From: Nitrospira moscoviensis
GTDB taxonomy: Bacteria; Nitrospirota; Nitrospiria; Nitrospirales; Nitrospiraceae
Direction of reading: 5' to 3'
Length of the DNA: 64,000 bases
Assembly: GCF_001273775.1 (NCBI RefSeq)
Contig: NZ_CP011801.1
Location: forward strand, 3,450,001-3,514,000
This document shows positions 42,414-51,398 of the stretch, piece after piece (positions within the stretch are counted from its first letter, which is position 1; every line of letters starts with the position of its first letter). A program made the position numbers and the translations under genes. The notes beneath the pieces are model-generated. The model saw only the letters and a program-made list of their open reading frames with translations, made no database searches and was not told the origin of the DNA.

Positions 42414-44195
42414 CTACCAGCCGGCCCGGCCGAACATTTTTTCCAGATCCTCGGTGCTCAACCTAAACGAAGTCCGCCGTCCATGCGGACAGGTGGTGAC
42501 GGACCCGGCGGCGATCCAATCTTCTATCAGCGCCTTGATCTCCGGCAAGTTCATCGATCGACCGGATCGCACGGCACCGTGACAAGCCACGGACGCCAGC
42601 ACCGGCCGCACGCGATCCTCCAAGCTGGAGGCCCGCTCCCACTGATTCAAATCATCCAGCAGATCCGGGATCAACCGGCCGGGATCGAGTGTTCCGATGC
42701 CGACCGGCACAGCCCGTAGGAGAACAGCCGACGCCCCGAACGGTTCCAGTTCGAGTCCGAGTCGTCCGAGATCATCGCGATACCGTTCGAGCAGCGCGGC
42801 CTCCGGCTGGGACAACTCGATCGGTTCGGGAATGAGCAAGGGCTGCGATTGAATCCCCCGTTCGCTCCACCGGCGGACAAGCCGTTCGAACAGGACTCGT
42901 TCATGGGCCGTATGTTGGTCGATCACGGCCAGGTCGCCTCCAATTTGGGCGACAAGAAACGTCCTATTCAGTTGCCCCAGAGGAAGCACGTCCTGCGAGG
43001 GAGCGGTGACGTACGGCTCCGCGGCTTCGCTCACAAAGGCGAGTTGCGGGGCCTCCTCTGCGCGAGCCTCCGTGGAGCCCTGTTGCACAGGGCCGCCGTC
43101 GATGGTTGAAGCGGCCGGTTGAAAGGGCCGGCTGCTCGGAGCTGCCGCGCCGGCGCCGCCGAACCCCGCACCGGGCGGACGCGAGACGTTGTCCGGTCCT
43201 CCCAGCGCTTGGCGGACCGCTCGCCGGACCAGTTCATGGATCCGCTCGTTTTCGGAGAACCGCACTTCCCGCTTGGTGGGATGGACGTTCACGTCGACCC
43301 GATCGGCATCGACGTCCAAGAACAGCACAAACAACGGTTGGTGGCCCTTGGGCAAGAACGATCCGTACCCTTCCGCGATCGCATGGAAGACCCCGGTGTG
43401 GCGCACGGGCCGCCGGTTCACAAAGAGCTCTTGCGGCGTGCGGGACGATGTGGCATGAACCGGATCGATCGCCCACCCGGAGAGCTTGGCCGTGGGCATT
43501 GCGGCCTCCACGGCGACGCTGTGCCCCAGGAATGTGCGGGGAAAGAGCTGCCCGATGCGATCCCGGTCCGAAATCGCGGCCGGACAATGGAGCACCTCCT
43601 GACCGTTGTGGGTCAGACGGAAATGGACCGTCGACCAAGCCAGCGCCGCTTGTTGCATCACCCGGCTGATGTGGGAAAACTCCGTCGGCACCGACTTGAG
43701 GAACTTTTTCCGGGCCGGTTGGTTGTAAAACAGATCCGCGACCTCGATGCTGGTGCCCCGCACCGGCGGCGCATCGGACAACGTGCCGATCTTGCCCGCG
43801 TGCACCTCGAACTGCGTGCCGACTCCGGTCGAACCGGTCGCCGTGGCGACGCGCACCCGTGAGACGGACGCGATGCTGGGCAGGGCTTCACCGCGGAAGC
43901 CCATCGTGCGGATGGACCAGAGATCCCGATCGGATCGCAGCTTGCTCGTCGCATGCCGCTCGAACGCCAGCGGCGCGTCTTCCCGGCTCATGCCCTCGCC
44001 GTCGTCGGCGACGCGGATGAGGCGCAACCCTCCGTCTTGGACGTCGACCGTGACGGAGCGCGCGCCGGCGTCGAGACTGTTCTCCACGAGCTCTTTTACG
44101 ACCGCGGCCGGCCGTTCGACGACTTCTCCCGCCGCGATGCGGCTGACCACATCGCCCGGCAACAGGTGGATCTTCGCGCGCCCGCCGGTCGTCAC
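42414..44195 (-). CDS. mutL: DNA mismatch repair protein MutL
   Basis: Start GTG 44195 with GAGGAG eight bases upstream. The 593-residue protein has the GHKL ATPase: VVERPAAVVKELVENSLDAGA, DDGEGMSREDAPLAFERHATSKL and GFRGEALPSIASVSRV, followed by the transducer domain, a low-complexity linker (about 335-400) and a C-terminal dimerisation domain. The C-terminus contains an HERVLFERL segment and ends with CPHGRRTSFRLS, motifs seen in MutL, but the DQHAxxER endonuclease motif reads DQHTAHERVLFE, so metal-dependent nicking activity is possible. It couples mismatch recognition to strand removal. Confidence 0.94.
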   Translation of the reverse strand: MTTGGRAKIHLLPGDVVSRIAAGEVVERPAAVVKELVENSLDAGARSVTVDVQDGGLRLIRVADDGEGMSREDAPLAFERHATSKLRSDRDLWSIRTMGFRGEALPSIASVSRVRVATATGSTGVGTQFEVHAGKIGTLSDAPPVRGTSIEVADLFYNQPARKKFLKSVPTEFSHISRVMQQAALAWSTVHFRLTHNGQEVLHCPAAISDRDRIGQLFPRTFLGHSVAVEAAMPTAKLSGWAIDPVHATSSRTPQELFVNRRPVRHTGVFHAIAEGYGSFLPKGHQPLFVLFLDVDADRVDVNVHPTKREVRFSENERIHELVRRAVRQALGGPDNVSRPPGAGFGGAGAAAPSSRPFQPAASTIDGGPVQQGSTEARAEEAPQLAFVSEAAEPYVTAPSQDVLPLGQLNRTFLVAQIGGDLAVIDQHTAHERVLFERLVRRWSERGIQSQPLLIPEPIELSQPEAALLERYRDDLGRLGLELEPFGASAVLLRAVPVGIGTLDPGRLIPDLLDDLNQWERASSLEDRVRPVLASVACHGAVRSGRSMNLPEIKALIEDWIAAGSVTTCPHGRRTSFRLSTEDLEKMFGRAGW

Positions 44196-44260
44196 GGCTG
44201 GAACTCCTCAGAAGCGATGGAAGCGGAAGGAGGAAGGGCGTCGCCAGGCGACGGGGATCC

Positions 44261-45040
44261 TCACCGGATCTCGGCCAGCTTGTTCTTGGCCAGCTTGGAT
44301 TCGTCGGACGTCGGAAACTCTTCGAGCACCCGCTTCAGGTTCTTTCGCGACTTCACAAGGTCGCCGGTTTCGGCCGCGGCCAATCCCAACTTATAGAGGG
44401 CCGCCGGCACCTTTTCATTGCCCGGGTATTCCGCCACCAGATACTCGAACGCCTGGATGGCGCGGACGTAATCTTTGAGATTGTAATAGGACTCGCCCAG
44501 CCAATACTGCGCATTGGGCGCCAAGGAGGTGCCGGGAAAATCCTTGATGAACCGCTGAAAGCCGGAGACCGCCAACTCGTACTTGCCGTTCAGGTAATCG
44601 TTATAGGCTAAGTTGAAGGCCGAAGTCGGCGTGATACCCGGTACGCCGGGGACGATGGTACCGGCCTCGGGCGGCTGCGCCGGTTTCGCCGGCTTGGCGG
44701 GCCGCGGCTCCGGCGGCGCGGCGTCGAGCTTGGCGGACGGTTGTCCCGCCGACTCTTCCAGCTTGACCAGGCGGCTTTCAATTTTCTGCAGGCGCGCCGA
44801 CAGCTCCTCGAACCGGGCTTTGCCGGACTCCGCATCTTTGACCCGCTCGACCGATTCCAATCGCCGCAACACCGCGTCCACACGCTGATGGTCCTGGTCC
44901 TGCGAACGCGAGACGGTGGACAGTTGATCGCGGAGCTCCACGAAGTCGGCGTGCTTGGCGCAGCCGGTGAGGAGGAGCAGCGGAGCGAGCGCCCCGATCG
45001 TCATCACAGCAGAAGCACGCGAAACATCCATGCCGGTCAC
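44261..45040 (-). CDS. Tol-Pal system protein CpoB/YbgF-like
   Basis: Start GTG 45040, overlapping the previous stop as GTGA, with GGAGG upstream. The 259-residue protein has a lipoprotein-type signal (LLTGCAKHAD, cysteine about 27), a short coiled-coil (about 35-95), a Pro/Ala linker and three C-terminal TPRs (AFNLAYNDYLNGKYELAVSGFQRFIKDFP, then YYNLKDYVRAIQAFEYLV). E. coli CpoB coordinates outer-membrane constriction and peptidoglycan synthesis through TolA; it is not a lipoprotein there. This is the second of two CpoB-like genes in the cluster. Confidence 0.85.
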   Translation of the reverse strand: MTGMDVSRASAVMTIGALAPLLLLTGCAKHADFVELRDQLSTVSRSQDQDHQRVDAVLRRLESVERVKDAESGKARFEELSARLQKIESRLVKLEESAGQPSAKLDAAPPEPRPAKPAKPAQPPEAGTIVPGVPGITPTSAFNLAYNDYLNGKYELAVSGFQRFIKDFPGTSLAPNAQYWLGESYYNLKDYVRAIQAFEYLVAEYPGNEKVPAALYKLGLAAAETGDLVKSRKNLKRVLEEFPTSDESKLAKNKLAEIR

Positions 45041-46626
45041 CGACCCTCCTTGAGCTGCGCAAGCTTATCCGAGGCCTTCCCCGCCTCGGGGCTCTTGGGA
45101 TAGAGCGTCACCACCTGTTTGAACGCCGACGACGCCCGTTTCTTGTCCTTCAACGCGAGATAGGCATACCCCTTCTTCAGGAGCGCCGCGGGGACTTTCT
45201 CGCTCCCCGGATAATCCAGTTCGACCTTGTCGTACGCGTCGATCGCTTTCTTGAAGTCTTTCTTCCCATAATAGGATTCGCCCAACCAATAGCGCGCATT
45301 CGGCGCCAAGTCGGAGTTCGGGAATTCGGCCAGGAAGGCCGAGAATCCGTGCCGGGCTCCGTCCAAATCCCCGTCTCGGAACAGGGCGAGCACGCGCTCA
45401 TAGCGGGCCCGGTCCGGCGCTTCGCCGGCCGGCTCGGCCGGCGCCGCTTCTTTGGGCGCTGCGATGGCGGCGACAGCGGCCGGCTGGCTCCCCCCCTCAT
45501 CCTGGGACGCCGCCGCTCCGTTCGGCTCCTGCGCCGGGGCTTCCACATGGGCCGGCTCGTGGCTCGGCGCCGGCGCGGCGCGCTGGGCCTGTTTGCTCGG
45601 CGGCGACGGCCGCTGCTGCATCTTGTGCGTGACGTGCTCCAGCGATTTGGCCAGCGCTTCGACGCGCCGGTCCTGCTCGTCGAGCCGGGACGCGACCTTT
45701 TGGCCGAGCCCCTCCACCCGGCGATCCTGCTCGTCGAAGCGCGACGCGACTTTCTGTCCGAGGCCTTCGAGGCGATGGTCCTGCTCGTCCAAACGGGCGG
45801 TCACCTTCTGCCCCACCGCCTCCAAGGCCTTGGCCACCGACGCGACGCTCTTGCTCACGTCGCCGGCATGGCCGGCGGCCGCCTTGGCGTCGGCGTCGAT
45901 TCTCGCCGCCAGCGTTTTCGACATCTGCTCCTCTTGCCCGACACGCTCGTTCAGTCCGTTCAAGGCCTCCTTGAAGCCCGTCAGCGCCTGATTGAACTGG
46001 GTAAACTTTTGCGAGACCTGCTCCAGCCGATGCTGGTTCTCCACCAAGCCTTTTTGCTGCTCGTCGAGCTTGCCGTCCACCCGCTTCGCCAGCGCTTCGT
46101 TCGTGCGCTGCACCGCCTCGATCACATCTTTCTTCAACGCCGCCATGGCCGCCTCCATGGCTTTGGTGATCTCGTCGATCCGCGCGGCGACTCTGGCGTC
46201 CTGATTGTCGAGGCTTTTTTGCACCCAGGCGTAGCGCGTCGTGCTGTCGGCCTCCATCTTGGCCGCCAATTGCTCGAGTTTCTTGGTCTGCTGCTCCAAT
46301 TGCGCCGACCGGTGCTTCAAGTCTTCCTGCTTTGCTTGCAGCTCCTGCGCCTGGTGTTGAGCCCGCTCGAGTTCGCCGCGGATTCGCGGGATTTCCTGAC
46401 TCTTTAATTCTTCCAGCTCTTGACGCTGTTGGGCTCCGCGCTGCGCCAGTTCGTCGCTGGACTGCTTGATCCGTTGTTGGAGCGCCTTCTCAGACTGTTT
46501 GAGATCCGCCTGCTGCGCGACGCAGCCGGAGAGCAGCGCCGCCATGACGACGATCAGGCCCCCCGCCGCGACGCCTGTCCATGGCCGGCGCAGAGTAGAC
46601 ATCCTCATTCGAATCCGTTCGTCCAT
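45037..46626 (-). CDS. CpoB/YbgF-like lipoprotein with long coiled coil
   Basis: A 529-residue protein with a lipobox (LLSGCVAQQ, cysteine about 35), an exceptionally long coiled-coil region (about 40-345) rich in Q, E, K and A, an Ala/Pro linker (about 345-400), and a C-terminal TPR set like that of CpoB (ARYERVLALFRDGDLDGARHGFSAFLAEFPNSDLAPNARYW). In the coiled coil a repeated unit (RLDEQDRRVEGLGQKVASRF-like) occurs about four times at residues 280-330, a clear tandem duplication. It probably spans the periplasm from the outer membrane. It follows pal by 22 bases. Confidence 0.82.
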   Translation of the reverse strand: MDERIRMRMSTLRRPWTGVAAGGLIVVMAALLSGCVAQQADLKQSEKALQQRIKQSSDELAQRGAQQRQELEELKSQEIPRIRGELERAQHQAQELQAKQEDLKHRSAQLEQQTKKLEQLAAKMEADSTTRYAWVQKSLDNQDARVAARIDEITKAMEAAMAALKKDVIEAVQRTNEALAKRVDGKLDEQQKGLVENQHRLEQVSQKFTQFNQALTGFKEALNGLNERVGQEEQMSKTLAARIDADAKAAAGHAGDVSKSVASVAKALEAVGQKVTARLDEQDHRLEGLGQKVASRFDEQDRRVEGLGQKVASRLDEQDRRVEALAKSLEHVTHKMQQRPSPPSKQAQRAAPAPSHEPAHVEAPAQEPNGAAASQDEGGSQPAAVAAIAAPKEAAPAEPAGEAPDRARYERVLALFRDGDLDGARHGFSAFLAEFPNSDLAPNARYWLGESYYGKKDFKKAIDAYDKVELDYPGSEKVPAALLKKGYAYLALKDKKRASSAFKQVVTLYPKSPEAGKASDKLAQLKEGR

Positions 46627-46648
46627 CTTAGTGCCTTATTGCTTGCCC

Positions 46649-47389
46649 TTACTTGCCTGTCTTGAGGACGAGGTGGCCGCGCCGGTTCTGCGCATAACAC
46701 GCTTCCGCGTGTTCTTTGCAGAACGGCCGTTCCTTGCCGTAGGACACGACCGAGAGCCGGTTCGCCCCCACGCCCAATTCCACCAGATAGTTCCGCACGG
46801 CTTTCGCGCGCTTTTCGCCCAGCACGAGGTTATAGGCGGAGGTGCCGCGCTCATCGCAATGGCCCTCGATCTTCAATTGCGCGGTCGGGTTCGCCTTGAT
46901 CCACTCGGCGTTGCGCGACAAGGCCTGGCGGCCTTCTTCGGATATCGCGAAGCTGTCATACGCGAAGAAGACATCGCGCAGGCCGGCCGTGGCGGACGCC
47001 ATCTGCTCGGCCCGGATCTCTTCCATCTGCCGCCCGGCGGCGCCCGGATCGGCCTTCGCCATCAGCGTCCCGCCGCTCCCGGCCCCCACCCGTTCTTCGG
47101 ACGGACTCTTGTCCAGCCCGCGCAGCCCGCCGCCAGCGACGTCGCGATTGGAGAGCGAGGTGTCGGGGAAATTGGGGCTCACGCCCGCCTCTCTGCCCTC
47201 GCTGCCGCTCGCATTCATCCCGTCCGGCGCCGTCGGCACGGCGCCGGGAGCGGCCCTCTTGGCCAGTCCCTGCTGCGACGATTGGGCGTCTCCTCCGGAT
47301 TGCACGCTCTTTTTCGAGCAGCCCGGGACGCCGATCAGCGTCAGTCCTACGATCAACGGCACACAGACGATCGTGCGCATTCTCTTCAT
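46649..47389 (-). CDS. pal: Peptidoglycan-associated lipoprotein Pal
   Basis: Start at ATG 47389 with AGGAGG upstream. The 246-residue lipoprotein (lipobox VPGCSKK, cysteine about 24) has a long low-complexity linker (25-135) and an OmpA-like C-terminal domain: VFFAYDSFAISEEGRQAL, then LKIEGHCDERGTSAYNLVLGEKRAKAVRNYL, with D and R residues that contact meso-diaminopimelate. Two extra cysteines near the end (PFCKEHAEACYAQN) are unusual. Pal tethers the outer membrane to peptidoglycan and binds TolB. Confidence 0.92.
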   Translation of the reverse strand: MKRMRTIVCVPLIVGLTLIGVPGCSKKSVQSGGDAQSSQQGLAKRAAPGAVPTAPDGMNASGSEGREAGVSPNFPDTSLSNRDVAGGGLRGLDKSPSEERVGAGSGGTLMAKADPGAAGRQMEEIRAEQMASATAGLRDVFFAYDSFAISEEGRQALSRNAEWIKANPTAQLKIEGHCDERGTSAYNLVLGEKRAKAVRNYLVELGVGANRLSVVSYGKERPFCKEHAEACYAQNRRGHLVLKTGK

Positions 47390-47465
47390 GTGGTGACTCC
47401 TCCTCTCAAATTGTCCCCTCTTCCATACAGGGGAGCACAGCTTCGTTCAATGGCCGGCTTGCGAG

Positions 47466-48794
47466 CTACAAGGCCGGCGACCAGGCCGGCGCGCTGTTAT
47501 GCGTGCCGGTAAAGGTGATGCGCTCGAGATCCTTGCCGTCCGCGTTGATCATGTAAATCTGGCTCTTGCCGTCCGCCGTGGAGCTGAAGACGAGGTGCCG
47601 CCCGTCGGGCGACCAGGACGGCGAATCGTCGACCCCCGCTCCCGTCGTGAGCTGCACGCGTTTTTGGCCGTCCGGCGTGATCAGGCACAACTTATATTCT
47701 TTCTTGGGCGTGCGGCAGACGTAGGCGATCCAGTTGCCGCGCGGCGACCAGGCCGGCGCCGCATTGTAGTCTCCCTCGAACGTCAGGCGGCGGACGTTGG
47801 AGCCGTCGGCGCTCATCAAAAAGACCTGCGGGCCCCCGCTGCGGTCCGACGTAAATGCAAGTTCGCGGCCAGAGGGAGACCAGGTGGGAGAGAGATCCCC
47901 GGCGGCATTGGTCGTGAGCCGCTGGAGCGCCTTGGTTCTGGTGTCCAGACGATACAGCTCGGAATTGCCTTCGTGGCTGGAGGCGAAGGCCAGGAAATTG
48001 CCGTCGGGCGACAGGGCCGGCGTGATATTCAGTCCACCGAGCGAGACGATCGTCCAGCGCTTGCCCGTCGCCAACTCGATCATGTCGATGTCCTGCGTAT
48101 TGCGGTTCCGATAGGCGGTGAAGACGAGAAACCGCCGATCCGGCGACCACCGCGGCATGAGATTCAAAAAACCGTCCGCGGTCAACTGCCGCGCATCGTA
48201 GCCGTCGTAATCCATCACGAACAGCTCGCGCGCCGATCCCTGCTCGGAGACATAGGCGACTTTGGTGCGCGCGATGCCCGGTTCGCCCGTATAGCGAAAC
48301 ACCAGCTCATCGGCGAACCGGTGGGCCATGAGCCGGACGACGGAGGACGACCCGACGTACCGCTTGCCGCCGACCACTTCGTCGCTGCCGGCATCGTACA
48401 CGTACCCGTCCATGTTGATGTCCGCTTCCTTGTCCTTGTCCCCGTTTTTCATGCCGGCTTTGCCCCAGACGATGACGGAGACCCCTTGCTCGGCCGCCTG
48501 CTTGAACGAGGGATCGGGACCGCTGCCCAAGTTGCTCACTTTGATGCCGACGCTCGGCAGGTCCACGAGCGAAAACACCAGCGACCGGCGGACGTCCGCC
48601 TTCAACACTTCTTCGATGCGGCCTCCGAGCCAGTCCGGTCCGCCGCTGTTCTGAATCCCGGCCACGCCGAGCGGGATCTTTTGAAAGTCCGGCCGCGTGG
48701 CTTCGAGAAAGACGTCCGTCGCGCCCGATTCCACGATGGCGATCAAGCCGGCGGTCAGACCCAGCGCGGCGAAGAAGACGGTGCGGATGGTCAT
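47466..48794 (-). CDS. tolB: Tol-Pal system protein TolB
   Basis: A 442-residue periplasmic protein with a signal peptide, an N-terminal TolB-N domain (about 25-170: FLEATRPDFQKIPLGVAGI) and a six-bladed beta propeller with repeated WSPDRRFLVFTAYR, LSPDGNFLAFAS and WSPSGRELAFTSDRSG motifs. TolB relays TolA energy state to Pal. It directly follows tolA with two bases between. Confidence 0.95.
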   Translation of the reverse strand: MTIRTVFFAALGLTAGLIAIVESGATDVFLEATRPDFQKIPLGVAGIQNSGGPDWLGGRIEEVLKADVRRSLVFSLVDLPSVGIKVSNLGSGPDPSFKQAAEQGVSVIVWGKAGMKNGDKDKEADINMDGYVYDAGSDEVVGGKRYVGSSSVVRLMAHRFADELVFRYTGEPGIARTKVAYVSEQGSARELFVMDYDGYDARQLTADGFLNLMPRWSPDRRFLVFTAYRNRNTQDIDMIELATGKRWTIVSLGGLNITPALSPDGNFLAFASSHEGNSELYRLDTRTKALQRLTTNAAGDLSPTWSPSGRELAFTSDRSGGPQVFLMSADGSNVRRLTFEGDYNAAPAWSPRGNWIAYVCRTPKKEYKLCLITPDGQKRVQLTTGAGVDDSPSWSPDGRHLVFSSTADGKSQIYMINADGKDLERITFTGTHNSAPAWSPAL

Positions 48795-48796
48795 GT

Positions 48797-49849
48797 CTAT
48801 CCCTGCTGTTCTCCCACCATAAAGGTGAAGTGGGCGTCGAAATAGGATTCCGTCAGGTCGGCCGGAAAAGCCGGGAGGGGAATCGCCGTCACGACGGCCC
48901 GCTTCCCGGCCAGGTCATAGTACTCATTCCCCGACGACTGCTCAATGGCGACGCCCGAGACCGTGCCGTTGCGATGCAACCGGAACTTCACGACGACCAC
49001 ATACGTCTGCCCGCTCACATCGACCGGCGGCGCAGACCAGAAGCTGCTGATCCGCTGGCGCACGCGCGCCAGATAGGCGTTGGATCCCGCCGCCATCCCC
49101 GGAACTTTCAAGGTAGTCTCGACCGCTTTGACGCTCGGCGCCTTCGCCTCCGTTGCGGGAGTCGGCTTCGGGGCCGCCTCGGCGTGCAGCGGCGCGGGCT
49201 TGGGCAAATCGAGCTTTTTGATCTTCTTGAATTCCTCGTCCAGCTCCTTGGTCAGGTCTTCGGCCAACGACGGGCGCGGCTTGAGCTCCGGCGCGGCGGA
49301 CGGCCGCTCTTTCGTATCCGGCACGACCGGCACATCGGGCAATTTCAGCTGGGCCTTTTTCGGCTTCTCCGTCGGGCTGAAGTCGCCGAACTTGGGCGCA
49401 TCCGGCGGCAGTTCCACCCCCTTCATAACGTCGCGCAGAACATCGTTCGAACTCTTGACCGGCGGAACCGGGGCCAACAATGGCGTCGCGGCTGATTTTG
49501 GGATCAGCGCTGGAGCGGGAGCAGGGGCGGGGGCGGTCTTCACCGGCGCGGGTGGGGCCGGAATCGGCGCGGCTTTCGCCGGAGCGGGCTTGGGGGCTTC
49601 GACGGGCTTCGGGACGATTTTCGGCGGCTCCGCCGCCTTGACCGGCGGCGTCGGCAGGCTCGCGAGATTGATTTCGATGGAGGCCAGGGGACGTTCGCCG
49701 TGCTGCGGCAAGCGCACCAAGAAGACCGCAATCAGAAGGCCGACGTGCAGCGCGAGCGAGAGCGCGGTCGCCTGTCCGAGACGGCGGGAGGCGTTCGCGG
49801 GCCATTCGCCGTCGAACCATCCGTCGGCCGGTGTCGATGCCTGGACCAT
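48797..49849 (-). CDS. TolA/TonB-like energy transducer
   Basis: A 350-residue protein with one N-terminal membrane helix (about 28-46, LSLALHVGLLIAVFLVRL), a Pro/Ala/Lys-rich linker (about 65-250) and a C-terminal TonB-like domain (about 265-345: YLARVRQRISSFWSAPPVDVSGQTYVVVVKFRLHRNGTVSGVAIEQSSGN). In this operon it must play the TolA role, spanning the periplasm to contact TolB and Pal and powered by TolQ-TolR. The linker is proline-rich as in TonB rather than the Ala/Lys helix of E. coli TolA. Confidence 0.88.
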   Translation of the reverse strand: MVQASTPADGWFDGEWPANASRRLGQATALSLALHVGLLIAVFLVRLPQHGERPLASIEINLASLPTPPVKAAEPPKIVPKPVEAPKPAPAKAAPIPAPPAPVKTAPAPAPAPALIPKSAATPLLAPVPPVKSSNDVLRDVMKGVELPPDAPKFGDFSPTEKPKKAQLKLPDVPVVPDTKERPSAAPELKPRPSLAEDLTKELDEEFKKIKKLDLPKPAPLHAEAAPKPTPATEAKAPSVKAVETTLKVPGMAAGSNAYLARVRQRISSFWSAPPVDVSGQTYVVVVKFRLHRNGTVSGVAIEQSSGNEYYDLAGKRAVVTAIPLPAFPADLTESYFDAHFTFMVGEQQG

Positions 49850-49862
49850 GCCCCCGCGCTCC

Positions 49863-50306
49863 TTACTTCTTCTTCGGTCCGGCCGTCGCGTCGCTGAGCC
49901 GTTCGGGTCCTGCGGGATCGGTGACCATCCCCAGCTTTTCGATGCCCGCCTTCTTGACGCCGTCCATCACCTGCACCACCACGCCGTACGGCACGTCGCG
50001 ATCGGCGCGCAGATAGAGCGAGACATCCGCATGCTCGTCCTTCAGCAGGCGGAGCTTCCGCTCCAGTTGGACGAGACTGATTTGATCCTTGTCGAGGTAC
50101 AGCCGCTGATCCCTTTCGATCGTGAGCACCGCGCGGATTTCGGGCTTGATCGTGTTGGACGCCGAGGTGGGCAATTTGACATCCATGCCACGATAGAGCA
50201 TCGGCGCGGTGACCATGAAGATGACCAGCAGCACGAGCACCACATCGACCAGCGGGATCACATTGATCTCCGCCAAGAACCGACGCTGCCGGCTTTCGAG
50301 AATCAT
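49863..50306 (-). CDS. tolR: TolR (ExbD family)
   Basis: A 147-residue ExbD-like protein: a membrane helix (about 15-35) with the proton-channel aspartate in INVIPLVDVVLVLLVIFMVTAPM, and a periplasmic domain (VSLYLRADRDVPYGVVVQVMDGVKKAG). It overlaps tolQ by four bases. With TolQ it forms the proton-driven motor energising TolA. Confidence 0.94.
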   Translation of the reverse strand: MILESRQRRFLAEINVIPLVDVVLVLLVIFMVTAPMLYRGMDVKLPTSASNTIKPEIRAVLTIERDQRLYLDKDQISLVQLERKLRLLKDEHADVSLYLRADRDVPYGVVVQVMDGVKKAGIEKLGMVTDPAGPERLSDATAGPKKK

Positions 50307-50998
50307 CCCTTCACTCCTACGGGCACCGGCTTGGCTTTGGCGGGAAGCATCGCGAGGAGCTCGACCGTTACGGAATCCATGCGAAAGGCCGTGCGGCGGA
50401 TGCGGGTCAAGAAATAATTGTAGGCGATCACCGCCGGAATCGCCGCGAACAAGCCGGCGGCCGTCGCGATCAGCGCTTCCGACACGCCCGGCGCGACGGC
50501 GGCGATACTGGCCGTACCCTGCGCGCCGATCTCCCGGAAGGAATCGATGATGCCCATCACGGTGCCGAGCAGTCCGACGAACGGCGCGATGTTGCCCGTC
50601 GTCGCCAGAAACGGCAGAAACGCTTCGAGTCGGGCGATCTGCCCTTGCGCGATATGCGAGGCCGTGCGCTCGACCACGTGGCGATCGAACGGCGGCTCCT
50701 CTCCCCCATCGTGCAACTGGCGGCTGTCCCGTCCCACACGGCCGACGACGCCGTGAAAGATCTTGGCGCAGGGGCTGCCCGCCGTGCGGTGCGCATGCCG
50801 CGAGACTTCATCGATATCCTTCGACTTGGACAACACCGCCATGAAGCGGGCGTCTTCGGCGTCGGCGGCCCGGAAGACGGCCCACTTGTACAGAATGATC
50901 GCCCACGACACGACGGAAAAACAGAACAGCAGGAGCAGAACCACCTTAGACACGACGCCGAGTGAACCGAGAAGTCCCATGGGACCGGCCTGAAACAT
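50303..50998 (-). CDS. tolQ: TolQ (ExbB family)
   Basis: A 231-residue ExbB/MotA-like protein with three membrane segments: about 13-33 (VVLLLLFCFSVVSWAIILYKW), about 138-160 and 175-195, and the conserved FVGLLGTVMGIIDSFREIG and EALIATAAGLFAAIPAVIAYNYF. It is the first gene of the Tol-Pal run. A second in-frame ATG at residue 7 could also start translation; no clear promoter is visible upstream. Confidence 0.94.
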   Translation of the reverse strand: MFQAGPMGLLGSLGVVSKVVLLLLFCFSVVSWAIILYKWAVFRAADAEDARFMAVLSKSKDIDEVSRHAHRTAGSPCAKIFHGVVGRVGRDSRQLHDGGEEPPFDRHVVERTASHIAQGQIARLEAFLPFLATTGNIAPFVGLLGTVMGIIDSFREIGAQGTASIAAVAPGVSEALIATAAGLFAAIPAVIAYNYFLTRIRRTAFRMDSVTVELLAMLPAKAKPVPVGVKG

Positions 50999-51136
50999 AC
51001 GAGTCTAGGTTCTCCCCTCCGCTATGTAAGGTGAAATGGAGTGTACCAAACGCTGAGGAAACTGGCGGGGCTACATCCCCCCTTGGAACCCCTCGGCCGC
51101 GTGTTCACTCCCCGCGACCGGCACACCTGAACAGAA

Positions 51137-51166
51137 GAAATGGCGGGGCCGACGGGATTTGAACCG
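51137..51166 (-). repeat. Duplicated 3' end of tRNA-Asp (att-like fragment)
   Basis: About 27 bases that include the T-arm, acceptor 3' strand and CCA of the neighbouring tRNA-Asp are repeated exactly 180 bases downstream of the intact gene's 3' end, without the 5' half of a tRNA. Weaker similarity extends into the flanks (CACCTGA...GAAATGGCGGGGC). Confidence 0.7.
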
Positions 51167-51214
51167 CGCTCCCTCGCCGGTTCGGCCCTGAAACTTGCCT
51201 CACCGGCTCTTACG

Positions 51215-51266
51215 GAGGGGGCCAGCCCCCTCGTACGCTCCCCACGAAGGGGGCGCGCCCCCTTCG
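51215..51266. repeat. Two adjacent strong GC hairpins
   Basis: GAGGGGGC pairs with GCCCCCTC over a two-base loop at 51215-51232, and a 22-base perfect palindrome centred on GCGC lies at 51245-51266. They lie in the spacer between the two copies of the tRNA 3' end; no gene covers them. Confidence 0.7.
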
Positions 51267-51320
51267 AAGCCCCCGGTCGCGGGTTCAACCCCAGCGACTC
51301 AATGACGACACCTGAGGAAA

Positions 51321-51398
51321 TGGCGGGGCCGACGGGATTTGAACCCGCGACCTCCAGATTGACAATCTGGCGTCCTAACCAGGCTGAACGACGGCCCC
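51321..51398 (-). tRNA. tRNA-Asp (GTC)
   Basis: Minus-strand cloverleaf: acceptor GGGGCCG with CGGCCCC, anticodon stem-loop CAGATTGTCAATCTG with anticodon GTC, T-arm GCGGGTTCAAATCCCGT, discriminator G and genome-encoded CCA. 78 bases including CCA. Confidence 0.95.
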
